Assembly: GCA_003513895.1 (NCBI GenBank)
Contig: DOSU01000021.1
Coordinates: 1-27,327, forward strand
DNA length: 27,327 bases
Origin: Rikenellaceae bacterium
GTDB taxonomy: Bacteria; Bacteroidota; Bacteroidia; Bacteroidales; UBA932
Direction of reading: 5' to 3'
How positions within the stretch are numbered: the first letter of the stretch is position 1; each line of letters starts with the position of its first letter. The notes below the pieces were generated by a model, which ran no database searches, was not told the origin of the DNA, and saw nothing but the letters and a program-made list of their open reading frames with translations. Position numbers and translations under genes: made by a program. Positions 7,134 to 16,051 of this stretch are shown here, in pieces.

Positions 7134-7729
7134 AACAGAAACATTTTTCCGGAGAGGCTGTTGTTAAGTGCAAGATTCGAAAACTTATATGTGGTAAAAT
7201 CGTTTGTTCTTTCATAAAGTACCATTTTATCGAGGGAGTAATCGGACTCATTCAAAAATAGTTCAATTTTGAGATATGGTCCCAGAACTTCTTTGTTCCT
7301 CGGGACAATTGAAAGAGTGTGCTTTCCCGCCTGAAGCCTGTAAGAAACCCGGTATGTTTTAGGTATTGTATTAATATCCCCTCCCATACAAGCCTCCATA
7401 ACTCGGGCAAGGTCGGAAAGACCTTTTTGTTTATCAAGAGAGAATGTTGTTGTTTTGCCCGACGAGATAATATGAAGTTTATCGGGGCTCATAATTATAG
7501 ACATGACTTTTGGAGATGCGTAGTCGAACCTAACATTTCCTTCCTTCAAATAAAAGAAAACGCCTTTGGAAACAATAGTTTCATCTACTGAAGTAATGTA
7601 CTTGGACTGGACAAAATCGGCTGTTACAGTAGAAATTTCCTTAGATCTTTTAGCAAGGGCAGCATAGAAATTTTCATCTGCATATGGCTTTGCAAATAAG
7701 GTAAATAGTAAGATAACAATCAGCTTCAT
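7130..7729 (-). CDS. LolA-like periplasmic carrier protein (copy 2)
   Basis: 199-residue LolA-family protein with an N-terminal signal peptide (MKLIVILLFTLFAKPYA, probable cleavage near residue 17) and the typical beta-rich body: TVTADFVQSKYI, SKGVFFYLKEGNVRFDY, MSPDKLHIISSGKTT. LolA proteins carry lipid-linked cargo through the periplasm in a hydrophobic half-barrel. Copies inside aryl polyene and flexirubin operons are thought to serve the pigment rather than general lipoproteins. It lies between the PaaK-like ligase and darA, with a 4-base overlap with darA. A second LolA-like gene is at 18106-18750 and is only weakly similar by eye, so the two may bind different lipids. Confidence 0.85.
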   Translation of the reverse strand: MKLIVILLFTLFAKPYADENFYAALAKRSKEISTVTADFVQSKYITSVDETIVSKGVFFYLKEGNVRFDYASPKVMSIIMSPDKLHIISSGKTTTFSLDKQKGLSDLARVMEACMGGDINTIPKTYRVSYRLQAGKHTLSIVPRNKEVLGPYLKIELFLNESDYSLDKMVLYERTNDFTTYKFSNLALNNSLSGKMFLL

Positions 7730-7746
7730 CTGAACAGTTTTATATG

Positions 7747-7754
7747 CAAATATA
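7747..7754 (-). promoter_or_regulatory. Possible internal -7 box TATATTTG before lolA-darA-darB
   Basis: TATATTTG occurs on the minus strand 17 bases before the LolA-like ATG, in the 32-base gap after the PaaK-like gene, one of the widest gaps in the operon. It matches TAnnTTTG, but the best TTTG upstream (7788-7785) is about 30 bases away rather than about 20. In AT-rich sequence such boxes arise by chance. It would separate the lolA-darA-darB block from the polyene genes. Confidence 0.3.
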
Positions 7755-7761
7755 GTAAAAA

Positions 7762-9066
7762 TCAGACAGATTTCCTCATGTCCACAAACTTGATTGTCTT
7801 GCGACTTGCAGGCGGGAGAATTGACATTGCAAGTAATTCTACCGGTTCAAAACTAATGTCGGGTGCAACTCGAATCTTTGCTCTAAAATGTTCCTTTATA
7901 ATTTTTTCGAAGGAATCTGTAGGTGTCGCTGTTCCAATTTTTATAATGATTCCATCGGTTCCGAGTGAATTTGTATAAACCTGAACCTGATAGTTAATTA
8001 TGCCATCTATATTATCCAGAATGTCATACATTGCCGAAGGGTAAAGAGTAGTTCCTTTGTATTTTATCATTTGTCCCTTCCTACCTACAATAGGACTCAA
8101 TCTAATGCTGTTTCTCCCACATTTGCACTGTTCATGAAAAGCCATACACAAATCCCCGGTTTTAAACCGGAGAAGAGGCATTCCCTCTATTCCCAGTGTG
8201 GTTATAACAAGTTCGCCGATAGTGCCTTCCCTGACTTCTCTCTCGTCTTCGTCAAGTATTTCAATAATAATAAGATCGGGCTGATGATGTGCGCCACAGA
8301 AGTGTTCACACTCTGTAAACGAACTTTGCATTTCAGTTGATGCATATGTTGAATGGAGCGACATATCAGGCCATTTTTGCCGAATTTTTGAAGTGAGAAT
8401 GTTTTCCGACAGGTTAACCTCTCTTAATGGTTCGCCTATGCAAATCGCCCGCTTTAAAGATGTATCCGAATAGTCAATATTGTTTTTTTCTGCAAATTCG
8501 GCAAGCTTGATAAGGAAAGATGGTACAACAATACATGTGGTTGGTTGAATGTTCTTTATTGAACTCCACTGAAGTTCAGGTATTCCATTGCCAACTCTAA
8601 CAATTCCGGCTCCCAGAGCTCTTGCGCCTAAAAAATATGCAAGCCCGGCCATGAATCGTTTGTCGATAGTAGTCATTAACTGAATCACATCTCCACGGAC
8701 ACAGCCTGCAGTCGTAAAGGATACTTTATCGTTATATGCAAGCCTGTCAAGATCATTTTCCGTGAGCATAAATGTGACCGGTTCCCCCAGTGTGCCTGAT
8801 GTTGTAACATAGTCAATAACTTTTTCGCGCGGAACACACAAAAAGTCGTTGTTGTGCAACTGAATATCGGTTTTACTTGTTGTTGGAAGTTTCTTAATAT
8901 CCTCCAGGATTCTTATCAATCCGATGTCCACACCCTGCTCTTTAAAAATGCGTTTATAGTAGGGTGAATTCATGGAAATGTAATTCAGAGTTTCCAAAAA
9001 TGACTCTTCCTGAAACTTCGCGATTTCAATTTTGCTTTTGAATTGAATATTCGGATCTCTTTTCAT
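7762..9066 (-). CDS. PaaK-like adenylate-forming acid ligase
   Basis: 434-residue enzyme of the phenylacetate-CoA ligase (PaaK) branch of the ANL family, which activates an aryl or acyl carboxylate as an adenylate and passes it to CoA or a carrier protein. Motifs: VTTSGTLGEPVTF (88-99), YASTE (241-245), TGD (303-305), hinge GRKGQMIKYKG (328-338), and a C-terminal SRKTIKFVD lysine region. The ATG at 9066 is chosen because the residues after it match the family start; it lies 13 bases after the upstream stop. Cys/His clusters at 253-260 (CEHFCGAH) and 307-316 (C307, C314, C316) look like a structural metal site. It may activate 4-hydroxycinnamate or another aryl starter, or reload a released chain; the substrate is inferred. 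Confidence 0.88.
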   Translation of the reverse strand: MKRDPNIQFKSKIEIAKFQEESFLETLNYISMNSPYYKRIFKEQGVDIGLIRILEDIKKLPTTSKTDIQLHNNDFLCVPREKVIDYVTTSGTLGEPVTFMLTENDLDRLAYNDKVSFTTAGCVRGDVIQLMTTIDKRFMAGLAYFLGARALGAGIVRVGNGIPELQWSSIKNIQPTTCIVVPSFLIKLAEFAEKNNIDYSDTSLKRAICIGEPLREVNLSENILTSKIRQKWPDMSLHSTYASTEMQSSFTECEHFCGAHHQPDLIIIEILDEDEREVREGTIGELVITTLGIEGMPLLRFKTGDLCMAFHEQCKCGRNSIRLSPIVGRKGQMIKYKGTTLYPSAMYDILDNIDGIINYQVQVYTNSLGTDGIIIKIGTATPTDSFEKIIKEHFRAKIRVAPDISFEPVELLAMSILPPASRKTIKFVDMRKSV

Positions 9067-9079
9067 AACTATTTGAAAT

Positions 9080-10705
9080 TTATTTTTTTTCCTTTTCAAG
9101 TGCAATAGTAAACATCTCTTTTGCCCTCAAGGACTCTCCTGCTGTTTTATAATAATCCCCGAGCAATTCATATGTTTGATAGTAATCCGGATTGGAACCG
9201 ATGAACTTCTCAATTCTCTGAGGTTCAAGAGCAGATTTGTTTTTTATGACATCTCTGATTTCGGCAGATATCACTCTGTAAAGCATTATTGAAGGAACAA
9301 TTGAGGAGATGGCAGCAGAATCGGCACCTATACTCAGATTATCTTTGTTTGAATTTGTTGAAAATTCATTTTTAGAGAAAACCTCGTTTAAATCGTATGC
9401 AACCATTTTTCCAAGTTGCCATGGAGCAATGCTCACCCACATAATCCTTTTCTCCGGCTGAAAAATTACTGCATGGTGTGCGATAAACTGATTTAATGAT
9501 TTCTCGTTGCCCCATCCAATATTTTTGTTTCCAAGACCATAAGGATTTCTGAGTATTCCGGCACTTTTTTCGGGATCAAGCGGAATGTTTTGTGAAATTA
9601 ATTCGGACAGTCTGTCGAACCGATATTGGGAATGACTTCCCTCAATTCTCTCTACTGCATCTTTGTTCGCGTGGTTGTCCCTGAAATTTGCGGATTGAAA
9701 ATGGTTAGTAGAAATGATCATCTCCCCCGATGCCTCATATAAGTATGTTCCGTGAGGATCTTTTTCAATAATTGCAGCTTTCCCGTCGCCTGCAGAACCA
9801 ATGAGAAGTGACTCTGAAACAAAAGCATCAAACTCCATAGCCAGATTATATGCCTCTTCGATATTTGAAGCATACTGAAGTATGTGCCTCGCAATAATGG
9901 ATATTGGTGTTTTTGATGCCAGCGGCGGAGACGACTTGGCAGCATTTAGGGTAATCGTAAGTCCTTTTTCATTCATGCCCGAGAGTACTCCAACCATTCC
10001 TGCCCATCCAACAGAGGCAAACTTATATCCTTTATCGGGGTAGAAAAATGATACTATCTTGTTTTTGGCAAAATCGTCTCCAACATAGAAATCAAAATTT
10101 CTCCCAATTAAAAGAGAAGAGTCGGCACTTTTCCCCCCCCACACTGCAAAGGAAGAGCAACCCACAAGCATATATTCCTGCATCGCATGGCCAAGGTCAT
10201 GTGCTGCATGATAATTAAGCTGCCTGTCGTATGCTTTGCCAATAAAATCAAATTCGCTGCTGCATGCAAAAGAGGATGTATATATTTCTTCTCTGTACTC
10301 TGGAGGAATATTTGAAGATATATTTCTGTTGTATATAATGGTTATGTATTTAAGGAAACTTAGATATTTTTCAGATGGGACAATTTTCTTTATCTGGTTT
10401 ATAAAAGCCTTTTCCTGAAAATACATCAGATCTTTGCACAACTCGCCGAATGCAAGCCCCCGCATAGCAGGAGTACCCTTTAGATGTAATTCCCACAACT
10501 CTCCGTCTCCTTTGTGCAGAATAGATTCTCCATAGCTTGTATATCCTTCGTATGCCTTTAATTCCGGCAGATTTGACGGTAAAACCAACTCAGGGACGCT
10601 TCTGTCCGCAGTAAAGTATAGAAGAGTTCCTGTCCCAAAAATTAAAAACAACAGGACAATTAGAGAAATTGCAGTGAATTTTAATATTCTGTATATGATT
10701 CTCAT
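9080..10705 (-). CDS. Membrane-anchored C45/Ntn-type acyltransferase or hydrolase
   Basis: 541-residue protein. Residues 12-32 form a single N-terminal membrane segment with the rest predicted in the periplasm. The core matches the C45 / penicillin acyltransferase-like Ntn family: C183 in VGCSSFAVWG is the predicted nucleophile exposed by self-cleavage, followed by LIGRNFDFYVGD, and later Asn-rich GLTITLNAAKSS and STNHF. The last 50 residues resemble one tetratricopeptide unit (YYQTYELLGDYYKTAGESLRAKEMF). Such proteins make or break amide or ester bonds, so it is a candidate for ester formation, deacylation or trimming of the pigment outside the inner membrane. It overlaps the FAD oxidoreductase stop by 4 bases. 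True substrate unknown. Confidence 0.82.
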   Translation of the reverse strand: MRIIYRILKFTAISLIVLLFLIFGTGTLLYFTADRSVPELVLPSNLPELKAYEGYTSYGESILHKGDGELWELHLKGTPAMRGLAFGELCKDLMYFQEKAFINQIKKIVPSEKYLSFLKYITIIYNRNISSNIPPEYREEIYTSSFACSSEFDFIGKAYDRQLNYHAAHDLGHAMQEYMLVGCSSFAVWGGKSADSSLLIGRNFDFYVGDDFAKNKIVSFFYPDKGYKFASVGWAGMVGVLSGMNEKGLTITLNAAKSSPPLASKTPISIIARHILQYASNIEEAYNLAMEFDAFVSESLLIGSAGDGKAAIIEKDPHGTYLYEASGEMIISTNHFQSANFRDNHANKDAVERIEGSHSQYRFDRLSELISQNIPLDPEKSAGILRNPYGLGNKNIGWGNEKSLNQFIAHHAVIFQPEKRIMWVSIAPWQLGKMVAYDLNEVFSKNEFSTNSNKDNLSIGADSAAISSIVPSIMLYRVISAEIRDVIKNKSALEPQRIEKFIGSNPDYYQTYELLGDYYKTAGESLRAKEMFTIALEKEKK

Positions 10706-12192
10706 GATCTCGACTTAACAATTTTTGTTGAAAGATATTCTGCACCAAGTATTTCGTAACAAGTGAGCAATGATGTTATTGTCACTCCCATTACTCCGTG
10801 TAAATTCAGGCTCTGACCTGTGAGGAATAGGTTTCCAATTTTGGTTTTTGGCTGTACTATAGTGGAGAGAGGATTGGCATAGTTTTTCATAATTCCGTAT
10901 GCACTTCCTTCGGGAGCAGACAAATAGTCGCGGAATGTGAGCGGAGTTGCAGAATATTTGCTGCTTATTGCGCTTCTTATGCCCGGGAAACGGCTCTCTG
11001 CTATATCTATCATCTTCTCGGCCTCTCTCTCTTTAAACTCAATGTAATCCTCTCCCCTCTTACCTGTATCGGTTCCTTCCCATCTTTCCACTTCACCGAA
11101 GTACATAGGCCTCATTATCGATACAACCTCTGCATATTTTGTGTCATTTAAAGGTACCTGCATAGAGACCATAATGCCTCCCTGAGGAGGAATATTTAGT
11201 GAATCAGGAGAATCTGCGCCGTTAAAAATAAAGTGATTCGAGTTCATATATGGAAATGCCCCCTTTTTCATAATAAGATACAGGCAAAATAGTCCATAAC
11301 TATTTTTTAATGAAGAGATTCTGTTTCTAAAAACAGGACGGATTGCGTTATTGTCGTCAATTAATCCCAGTGTAAGGGACGGATGCAGAGACGAAATTAC
11401 ATAAGTGGATTCAATAATTTCTCCACTTGCAAGTTCAACCCCTTTTACCAGGTTGTTTTCGGTTATTATCTTATTTACTCTTGATGAGCATCTTACTTCT
11501 CCTCCTGAGGCGAAAATTTTTCTTTCAAGAGCGGTAGTAAGCTGATCGGCTCCTCCCACAAACCTGTATGCACCTTCAAAGTACGAATTTGTTGTAATTG
11601 CATGAACATAAAAAGGAGTCATTTGCCTCTCCCCTCCGTAAATAATTGAATTTCCGGTTAGAACACGAAGAAGGTCCCTGTTTTGAAAAACTCTTTCAAT
11701 CTCTTCGTATGCGCTCATAGAGAGATATTTCATTGCCTCTCCCGATATGCCGGAAGAATTTAGAACAGAGTTCAGAGTCTCTTTACCAATTACTTTGATT
11801 CTTTGAATATAGGACTTTATGTTTTTACTTTCTCCGGGAAAACTCATTGAAAGTGCCTCCGAAAACTGATCATGCCCCATTGCAATAGGATACTTTTTAC
11901 CTTCCAGATGTACATTGTCAAATCCTTCCGAATCCAGTCTCATTAGCCTGATATCGTTTGAAATTCCTAAATACTTAAAAAGGTCATGGAGCAGTTCTCC
12001 TTTATCAAGGCTTCCTATATAATGGACGGAGCTGTCGATTGAATGGCCATTCCTTTTAAAAGGCTGAAAAAAACCGCCGCTTTTTGGACTTTGTTCGAGT
12101 ACCAGAACGCTCAATCCCTCTTTGCAAAGTAAAGCCCCGCACTCGAGACCCCCAAGTCCCCCGCCTACAATAATCACATCAGTTTTTTTCAT
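10702..12192 (-). CDS. FAD-dependent CrtI/CrtISO-like oxidoreductase
   Basis: 496 residues from the ATG at 12192, chosen because the dinucleotide-binding strand DVIIVGGGLGG follows at once; the longer frame adds 16 residues with no homology. The Rossmann GxGxxG loop is at 10-15, LEQSPKSGG at 32-40 is the second FAD contact, and the C-terminal NLFLTGQSLNLHGVMG matches the phytoene desaturase / carotenoid isomerase / retinol saturase group. These enzymes desaturate, saturate or isomerise long conjugated or alkyl chains, which fits polyene maturation. Exact reaction unknown. It overlaps the MMPL-fusion stop by 14 bases. No carotenoid genes (crtB, crtE) are present, arguing against a carotenoid substrate. 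Confidence 0.87.
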   Translation of the reverse strand: MKKTDVIIVGGGLGGLECGALLCKEGLSVLVLEQSPKSGGFFQPFKRNGHSIDSSVHYIGSLDKGELLHDLFKYLGISNDIRLMRLDSEGFDNVHLEGKKYPIAMGHDQFSEALSMSFPGESKNIKSYIQRIKVIGKETLNSVLNSSGISGEAMKYLSMSAYEEIERVFQNRDLLRVLTGNSIIYGGERQMTPFYVHAITTNSYFEGAYRFVGGADQLTTALERKIFASGGEVRCSSRVNKIITENNLVKGVELASGEIIESTYVISSLHPSLTLGLIDDNNAIRPVFRNRISSLKNSYGLFCLYLIMKKGAFPYMNSNHFIFNGADSPDSLNIPPQGGIMVSMQVPLNDTKYAEVVSIMRPMYFGEVERWEGTDTGKRGEDYIEFKEREAEKMIDIAESRFPGIRSAISSKYSATPLTFRDYLSAPEGSAYGIMKNYANPLSTIVQPKTKIGNLFLTGQSLNLHGVMGVTITSLLTCYEILGAEYLSTKIVKSRS

Positions 12193-15100
12193 TCTGCTTT
12201 GGTCGTAATATGTAAATTGTATTTGATGTATAGGCATCATTCCTCACCGTTTCTATATCACATTCAAGTTCTGAAGCATAAGAAACCATTTCGCTCCGGC
12301 CCATAAAACAAGGAGCGTGAGTTGCTTTGTTAAAACCGAGAAGATTAATCGAAAACCACTCGGAAATTTTCGTAACACGGTGGTTGGTTTTGTCCTCGGC
12401 ATCTCCATCCCTTACGATTAGAAAACCCCCGGGATTTGTACGGTCCACAGCTTTTTTAAGGAGAGATTTCTGCTCGGAAACACGAAGATAATGAAGGATA
12501 TCGTTCATTACAAAGACATCACTTTGCGGAATATCACATTGAAGCACATCTCCGGAAATAAAAGAGATGTTCTCGCCTGTAGCGTAACAGTTTTGCGCAA
12601 TTTCAATTTTATTGGAGTCGTAATCTATTCCGGTAATTTTTCTTGCGGGAGAGAGAAGTCCAAGCATGAACGAGAGAGGTCCGTAGCCGCAACCAATATC
12701 TGTTATTGAAGCATCATATGGAATTAAGTTGTGAAAAACTGCATAATTCTTTTCCATTCTCATCTTTATTCTCATATACCACTCAAGTACAGGGCCTTTA
12801 TAAATATAATTTGCCAAAACAGCATAGTAGAAAAAGTGATTTTGAGGGACATCGTGATTTTGCTTTAATAAAGAGTACTCATCTCTTAAGTAGCCGGCAA
12901 TTAATTTGCTCCTCTCCCGGTATCCTGTTCCAAATCTTTCATCGTTTAGAGATATTCTTCTGAGAATTTTATATCCAATTACTCCGTGTTTTACATAAAA
13001 TGGCTGCCTTTTTGAAACCAGGCTCCCGTTTCCATAAACGAGAATTGGAATAATATCCAGAGAAAGTTCTTCTGCAATTTTAAATGCCCCTTTATGGAAA
13101 CGGTGGATTTTGAGATCTGCCGATCTTGTGCCTTCCGGAAAGATGAGTACAGAGTAACCAAGAGCGACTTTTTTTGAGAGCTCTTCAATATGGTTTTCAA
13201 TACCATCTTTATGATATAGAAAGCCTGCATATCTCACAATTATGCCAAAGAAAGGGGAATTCCAAACCCATTTGTTTGTCATCATTACAATCTTTGGATA
13301 AAGAGAGAGCAACATTAATATGTCTATGAAAGACTGATGATTTGCAATGATTACTGCAGGTTTTTTGAAATTCTCGCCATATGGGTTTTCTCTGAATATT
13401 TTCACAGTTGGAGAGAGCCGAACCGGAATAAATGATATGGCGCTAATTAGTTTGCGAAGGAGAAATTTTTTCGGTTCATATTTAACAGGGAGCAATACTA
13501 TGAGCATTATAAAAACCGATGCCACTATACATCCGGCAACAAAAGCGGTAAATGTTAGAAGCATGAGAAGGATTCCGGACAAGGTAAAAGGAGGAAGACC
13601 CTTTCTTACCTGAGATATAATGAGGCTTCGATATATTATGGGCTGGATTGTATAGGCAACAGCCCATACAGCTGCCATTCCAAGAACAGAAACAACTGCT
13701 ATCGATCTGAGAGCAGGATGAACAGCAAAGATCATTGCCCCCATTCCTACGATTACGGTAAAAGTAGAAAAGAAGATAGCCACTTTATGCGCCGGAAGAA
13801 TATCTCTCCTGCGAGAGTATTCTTCGGACAAGCCGTCCAGAACAAAAATACTGAAGTCGTCTCCAATACCAAATATAAATGATGCAAGTAGAATGTTTAC
13901 GATATTAAAAGGGATACCGAGAATGGCCATTAAACCGAGAATAATTATCCAGCTCATAAACATCGGGATAAAAGCCAGCAGAGCAAGCTCCAGCCTTCCG
14001 TAAGAAATGAGTAAAGTTAAAAACACCAGAGTCGACGACAGTAACAGAATAAAATTAAAATCCTCCTTTATTCCGGTTGCCCAAAGAGAAGAAAAATGCG
14101 CCCTGTCTATTATTACAATATTTTTTTGATTCGATAACTCTTTATAAAGGGCCTCCTTGTTTTCTTCATTTACGAACAGATGAGTAATGAGCAACTGAGA
14201 AGAGTCGCTCATTTGGATCCAGTCTTTAAAAACAGAGGGCAAGCGTACCTCGCTGGAAGAAAAATCGATAGCAGAGTAATCTTTATTAAGCAATGTTTCA
14301 AATTTCCCAAATGCTCCCTGTGCAAAACCGTAATTTTCCGATACTTGGTTTATCTTTCTTATTAATTTCTCCTTTTTACCATTACTCCAGTAATCTCTCC
14401 ACATTTGCAATCTCCTTATCTGGATTGATTTAGGAGGAATAAGAGACGAGAGTGAAGCATTTTTTACCACAAGACCCTGTTCCCTATACCGGACCAGCAG
14501 AGAGTCGCATTTAAAATAATTTTCTGATGCAATGTCCATGTTTTCACCGGACGACAGGAGCAAAACTCTCGATTCTCCGGAACCGAATTGCTCTGAAAAC
14601 CGCTCTTGAGCAAGAATGTGTTCTTTTGGTTCATAGCTTAGTTTTAACATATCGCTCTCAAACCTCACTTTTCCGGAAAATACAACTCCTGCAATAAAGA
14701 AAACTACAACAAGCGAGACAAGCCATCTCTTCTTTTCAAAATTCTGAGAGCTGAATTTTTCGATAATACGGAGCAGTCCTGATGAATCTCCATGCTCTTT
14801 TATTTTAAGCATGTGAGGAAGGTAAACAAGCGAGAACAAAGTCGTTCCTACAAGAGTCAGGGCAGAAAACAGACCAAAATCCCTTAAAAGTTCCGATTTT
14901 GTAAAGAGAAGACCGGCAAAAGCACCGATTGTTGTAAAACTGCCCACAGTAAGAGGATATGTGAGCTCTTGCAATAGCTGTTCAATACTTTTTACATGTC
15001 TTAAATGCGAAATTATATGGATTGAATAGCTTAAAGCTATTCCCACTACTGTTGCCCCTGCTCCTATTGCAATTGCAGATACTCCATCGCTTTTGCCCGC

Positions 15101-16051
15101 CATGAAAGCGAGGGCAAAAAGAGCTCCAAACGCTGCAGGTACAATTAGTAAAACTATCGTTTTAAAGCTTTTGAATGCAAAACCAAGAACCAGAATAATC
15201 AGCAATAATGCAACGGTAAGAGTGATCATTGTGTCCGACTTGATTGTTCTGGCATTGTACACGCCAACACTCGGCCCTCCCATAAAATGAATTTTCAGGC
15301 CCGGCACATCGGCTTCATAACTCTCTTTCAGCTTTTCCAAAGCATCAATCAGTTCTTCATTTTTACCGCTCTCTCCACTTCCATATACAGGAGTGACAAC
15401 ATAAAGCAGTGCAGACAAGTCGGAAGAGAAAACATGGTTTTCAACTATGGAAAACTTCATTCCCATACTCAATGAGTCAAATCTTGCCAGCAAATGTGTC
15501 CCTAGTGATAGTGGATCCTGTTCAAAATATTGGCTCATTACTCCTCCCGCAGGCGAAAGCAGGATTGCAAGCTTCGATTTTATCGCTTCATCCGTATTTT
15601 TTTGAATTATTAAAGAGTCGAATCTCTTATAGTCGGCGGGTGTAAGAAAAATGGGAAGATTATCGTATATGTACGCTGCACTTTTAGTTATTTCATTTTC
15701 ATCTACTTTTAGCCGTCTCTCTCTGATATGTGTCTTGCCAACTATCTCATTAAGCCTGTTATCAAATTCGTCTGCAACTGAAATTAGCTCGGAAGAGAAA
15801 TCCTCGTCTCCATTTAACTCCTTTTCAAACAAAACTATAATCTTGTCTTTTACCGTTATTTGAGAAAAAAGTTCTGCAGCATTATCACTCTCCTCATTTG
15901 ACGGGAAAAATCTCGTGGGATCTTCGGAAAATTTTATACCGGAAGCAAAAAAAACAAGAACAGAAGTTAAAGCAACAAGAGAGCCGTAAAGCAAAGATTT
16001 TTTTCCATGGAGGAAATTATAAATCAATATGAACATTTTTTCCGGGCTCAT
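12179..16051 (-). CDS. MMPL transporter / PlsC acyltransferase / SAM methyltransferase fusion
   Basis: 1290-residue three-part protein in one uninterrupted frame. Residues 1 to about 830 are an MMPL/RND-type lipid exporter with two repeats, each a periplasmic domain plus a bundle of membrane helices (for example around 270-350 and 670-760). After further membrane segments (about 835-870) comes a PlsC-type acyltransferase with NHQSFID (904-910, HX4D) and FPEGTRS (971-977). The C-terminal part is a class I methyltransferase with DIGCGYGP (1118-1125), GIDYD and GDVL. I recall NCBI describing such trifunctional proteins in Bacteroidota. It could acylate or methylate the pigment and flip it to the periplasm, coupling last steps to export. 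Start overlaps the GT2 stop by 4 bases; the end overlaps the FAD oxidoreductase. Confidence 0.93.
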   Translation of the reverse strand: MSPEKMFILIYNFLHGKKSLLYGSLVALTSVLVFFASGIKFSEDPTRFFPSNEESDNAAELFSQITVKDKIIVLFEKELNGDEDFSSELISVADEFDNRLNEIVGKTHIRERRLKVDENEITKSAAYIYDNLPIFLTPADYKRFDSLIIQKNTDEAIKSKLAILLSPAGGVMSQYFEQDPLSLGTHLLARFDSLSMGMKFSIVENHVFSSDLSALLYVVTPVYGSGESGKNEELIDALEKLKESYEADVPGLKIHFMGGPSVGVYNARTIKSDTMITLTVALLLIILVLGFAFKSFKTIVLLIVPAAFGALFALAFMAGKSDGVSAIAIGAGATVVGIALSYSIHIISHLRHVKSIEQLLQELTYPLTVGSFTTIGAFAGLLFTKSELLRDFGLFSALTLVGTTLFSLVYLPHMLKIKEHGDSSGLLRIIEKFSSQNFEKKRWLVSLVVVFFIAGVVFSGKVRFESDMLKLSYEPKEHILAQERFSEQFGSGESRVLLLSSGENMDIASENYFKCDSLLVRYREQGLVVKNASLSSLIPPKSIQIRRLQMWRDYWSNGKKEKLIRKINQVSENYGFAQGAFGKFETLLNKDYSAIDFSSSEVRLPSVFKDWIQMSDSSQLLITHLFVNEENKEALYKELSNQKNIVIIDRAHFSSLWATGIKEDFNFILLLSSTLVFLTLLISYGRLELALLAFIPMFMSWIIILGLMAILGIPFNIVNILLASFIFGIGDDFSIFVLDGLSEEYSRRRDILPAHKVAIFFSTFTVIVGMGAMIFAVHPALRSIAVVSVLGMAAVWAVAYTIQPIIYRSLIISQVRKGLPPFTLSGILLMLLTFTAFVAGCIVASVFIMLIVLLPVKYEPKKFLLRKLISAISFIPVRLSPTVKIFRENPYGENFKKPAVIIANHQSFIDILMLLSLYPKIVMMTNKWVWNSPFFGIIVRYAGFLYHKDGIENHIEELSKKVALGYSVLIFPEGTRSADLKIHRFHKGAFKIAEELSLDIIPILVYGNGSLVSKRQPFYVKHGVIGYKILRRISLNDERFGTGYRERSKLIAGYLRDEYSLLKQNHDVPQNHFFYYAVLANYIYKGPVLEWYMRIKMRMEKNYAVFHNLIPYDASITDIGCGYGPLSFMLGLLSPARKITGIDYDSNKIEIAQNCYATGENISFISGDVLQCDIPQSDVFVMNDILHYLRVSEQKSLLKKAVDRTNPGGFLIVRDGDAEDKTNHRVTKISEWFSINLLGFNKATHAPCFMGRSEMVSYASELECDIETVRNDAYTSNTIYILRPKQNEKN

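Noticed and set aside
9067..9105. Longer start of the PaaK-like gene
   Set aside because: The 13 extra codons overlap the C45 gene and have no family match; the ATG at 9066 fits better.
10702..12192. Carotenoid biosynthesis role for the CrtI-like enzyme
   Set aside because: No phytoene synthase, prenyl transferase or lycopene cyclase is present; the neighbours are polyketide-type genes.
12179..16051. Reading the 1290-residue gene as two or three genes joined by a sequencing error
   Set aside because: The frame is open throughout, the domain borders are bridged by plausible linkers, and the same three-part arrangement is known to me from other Bacteroidota annotations.
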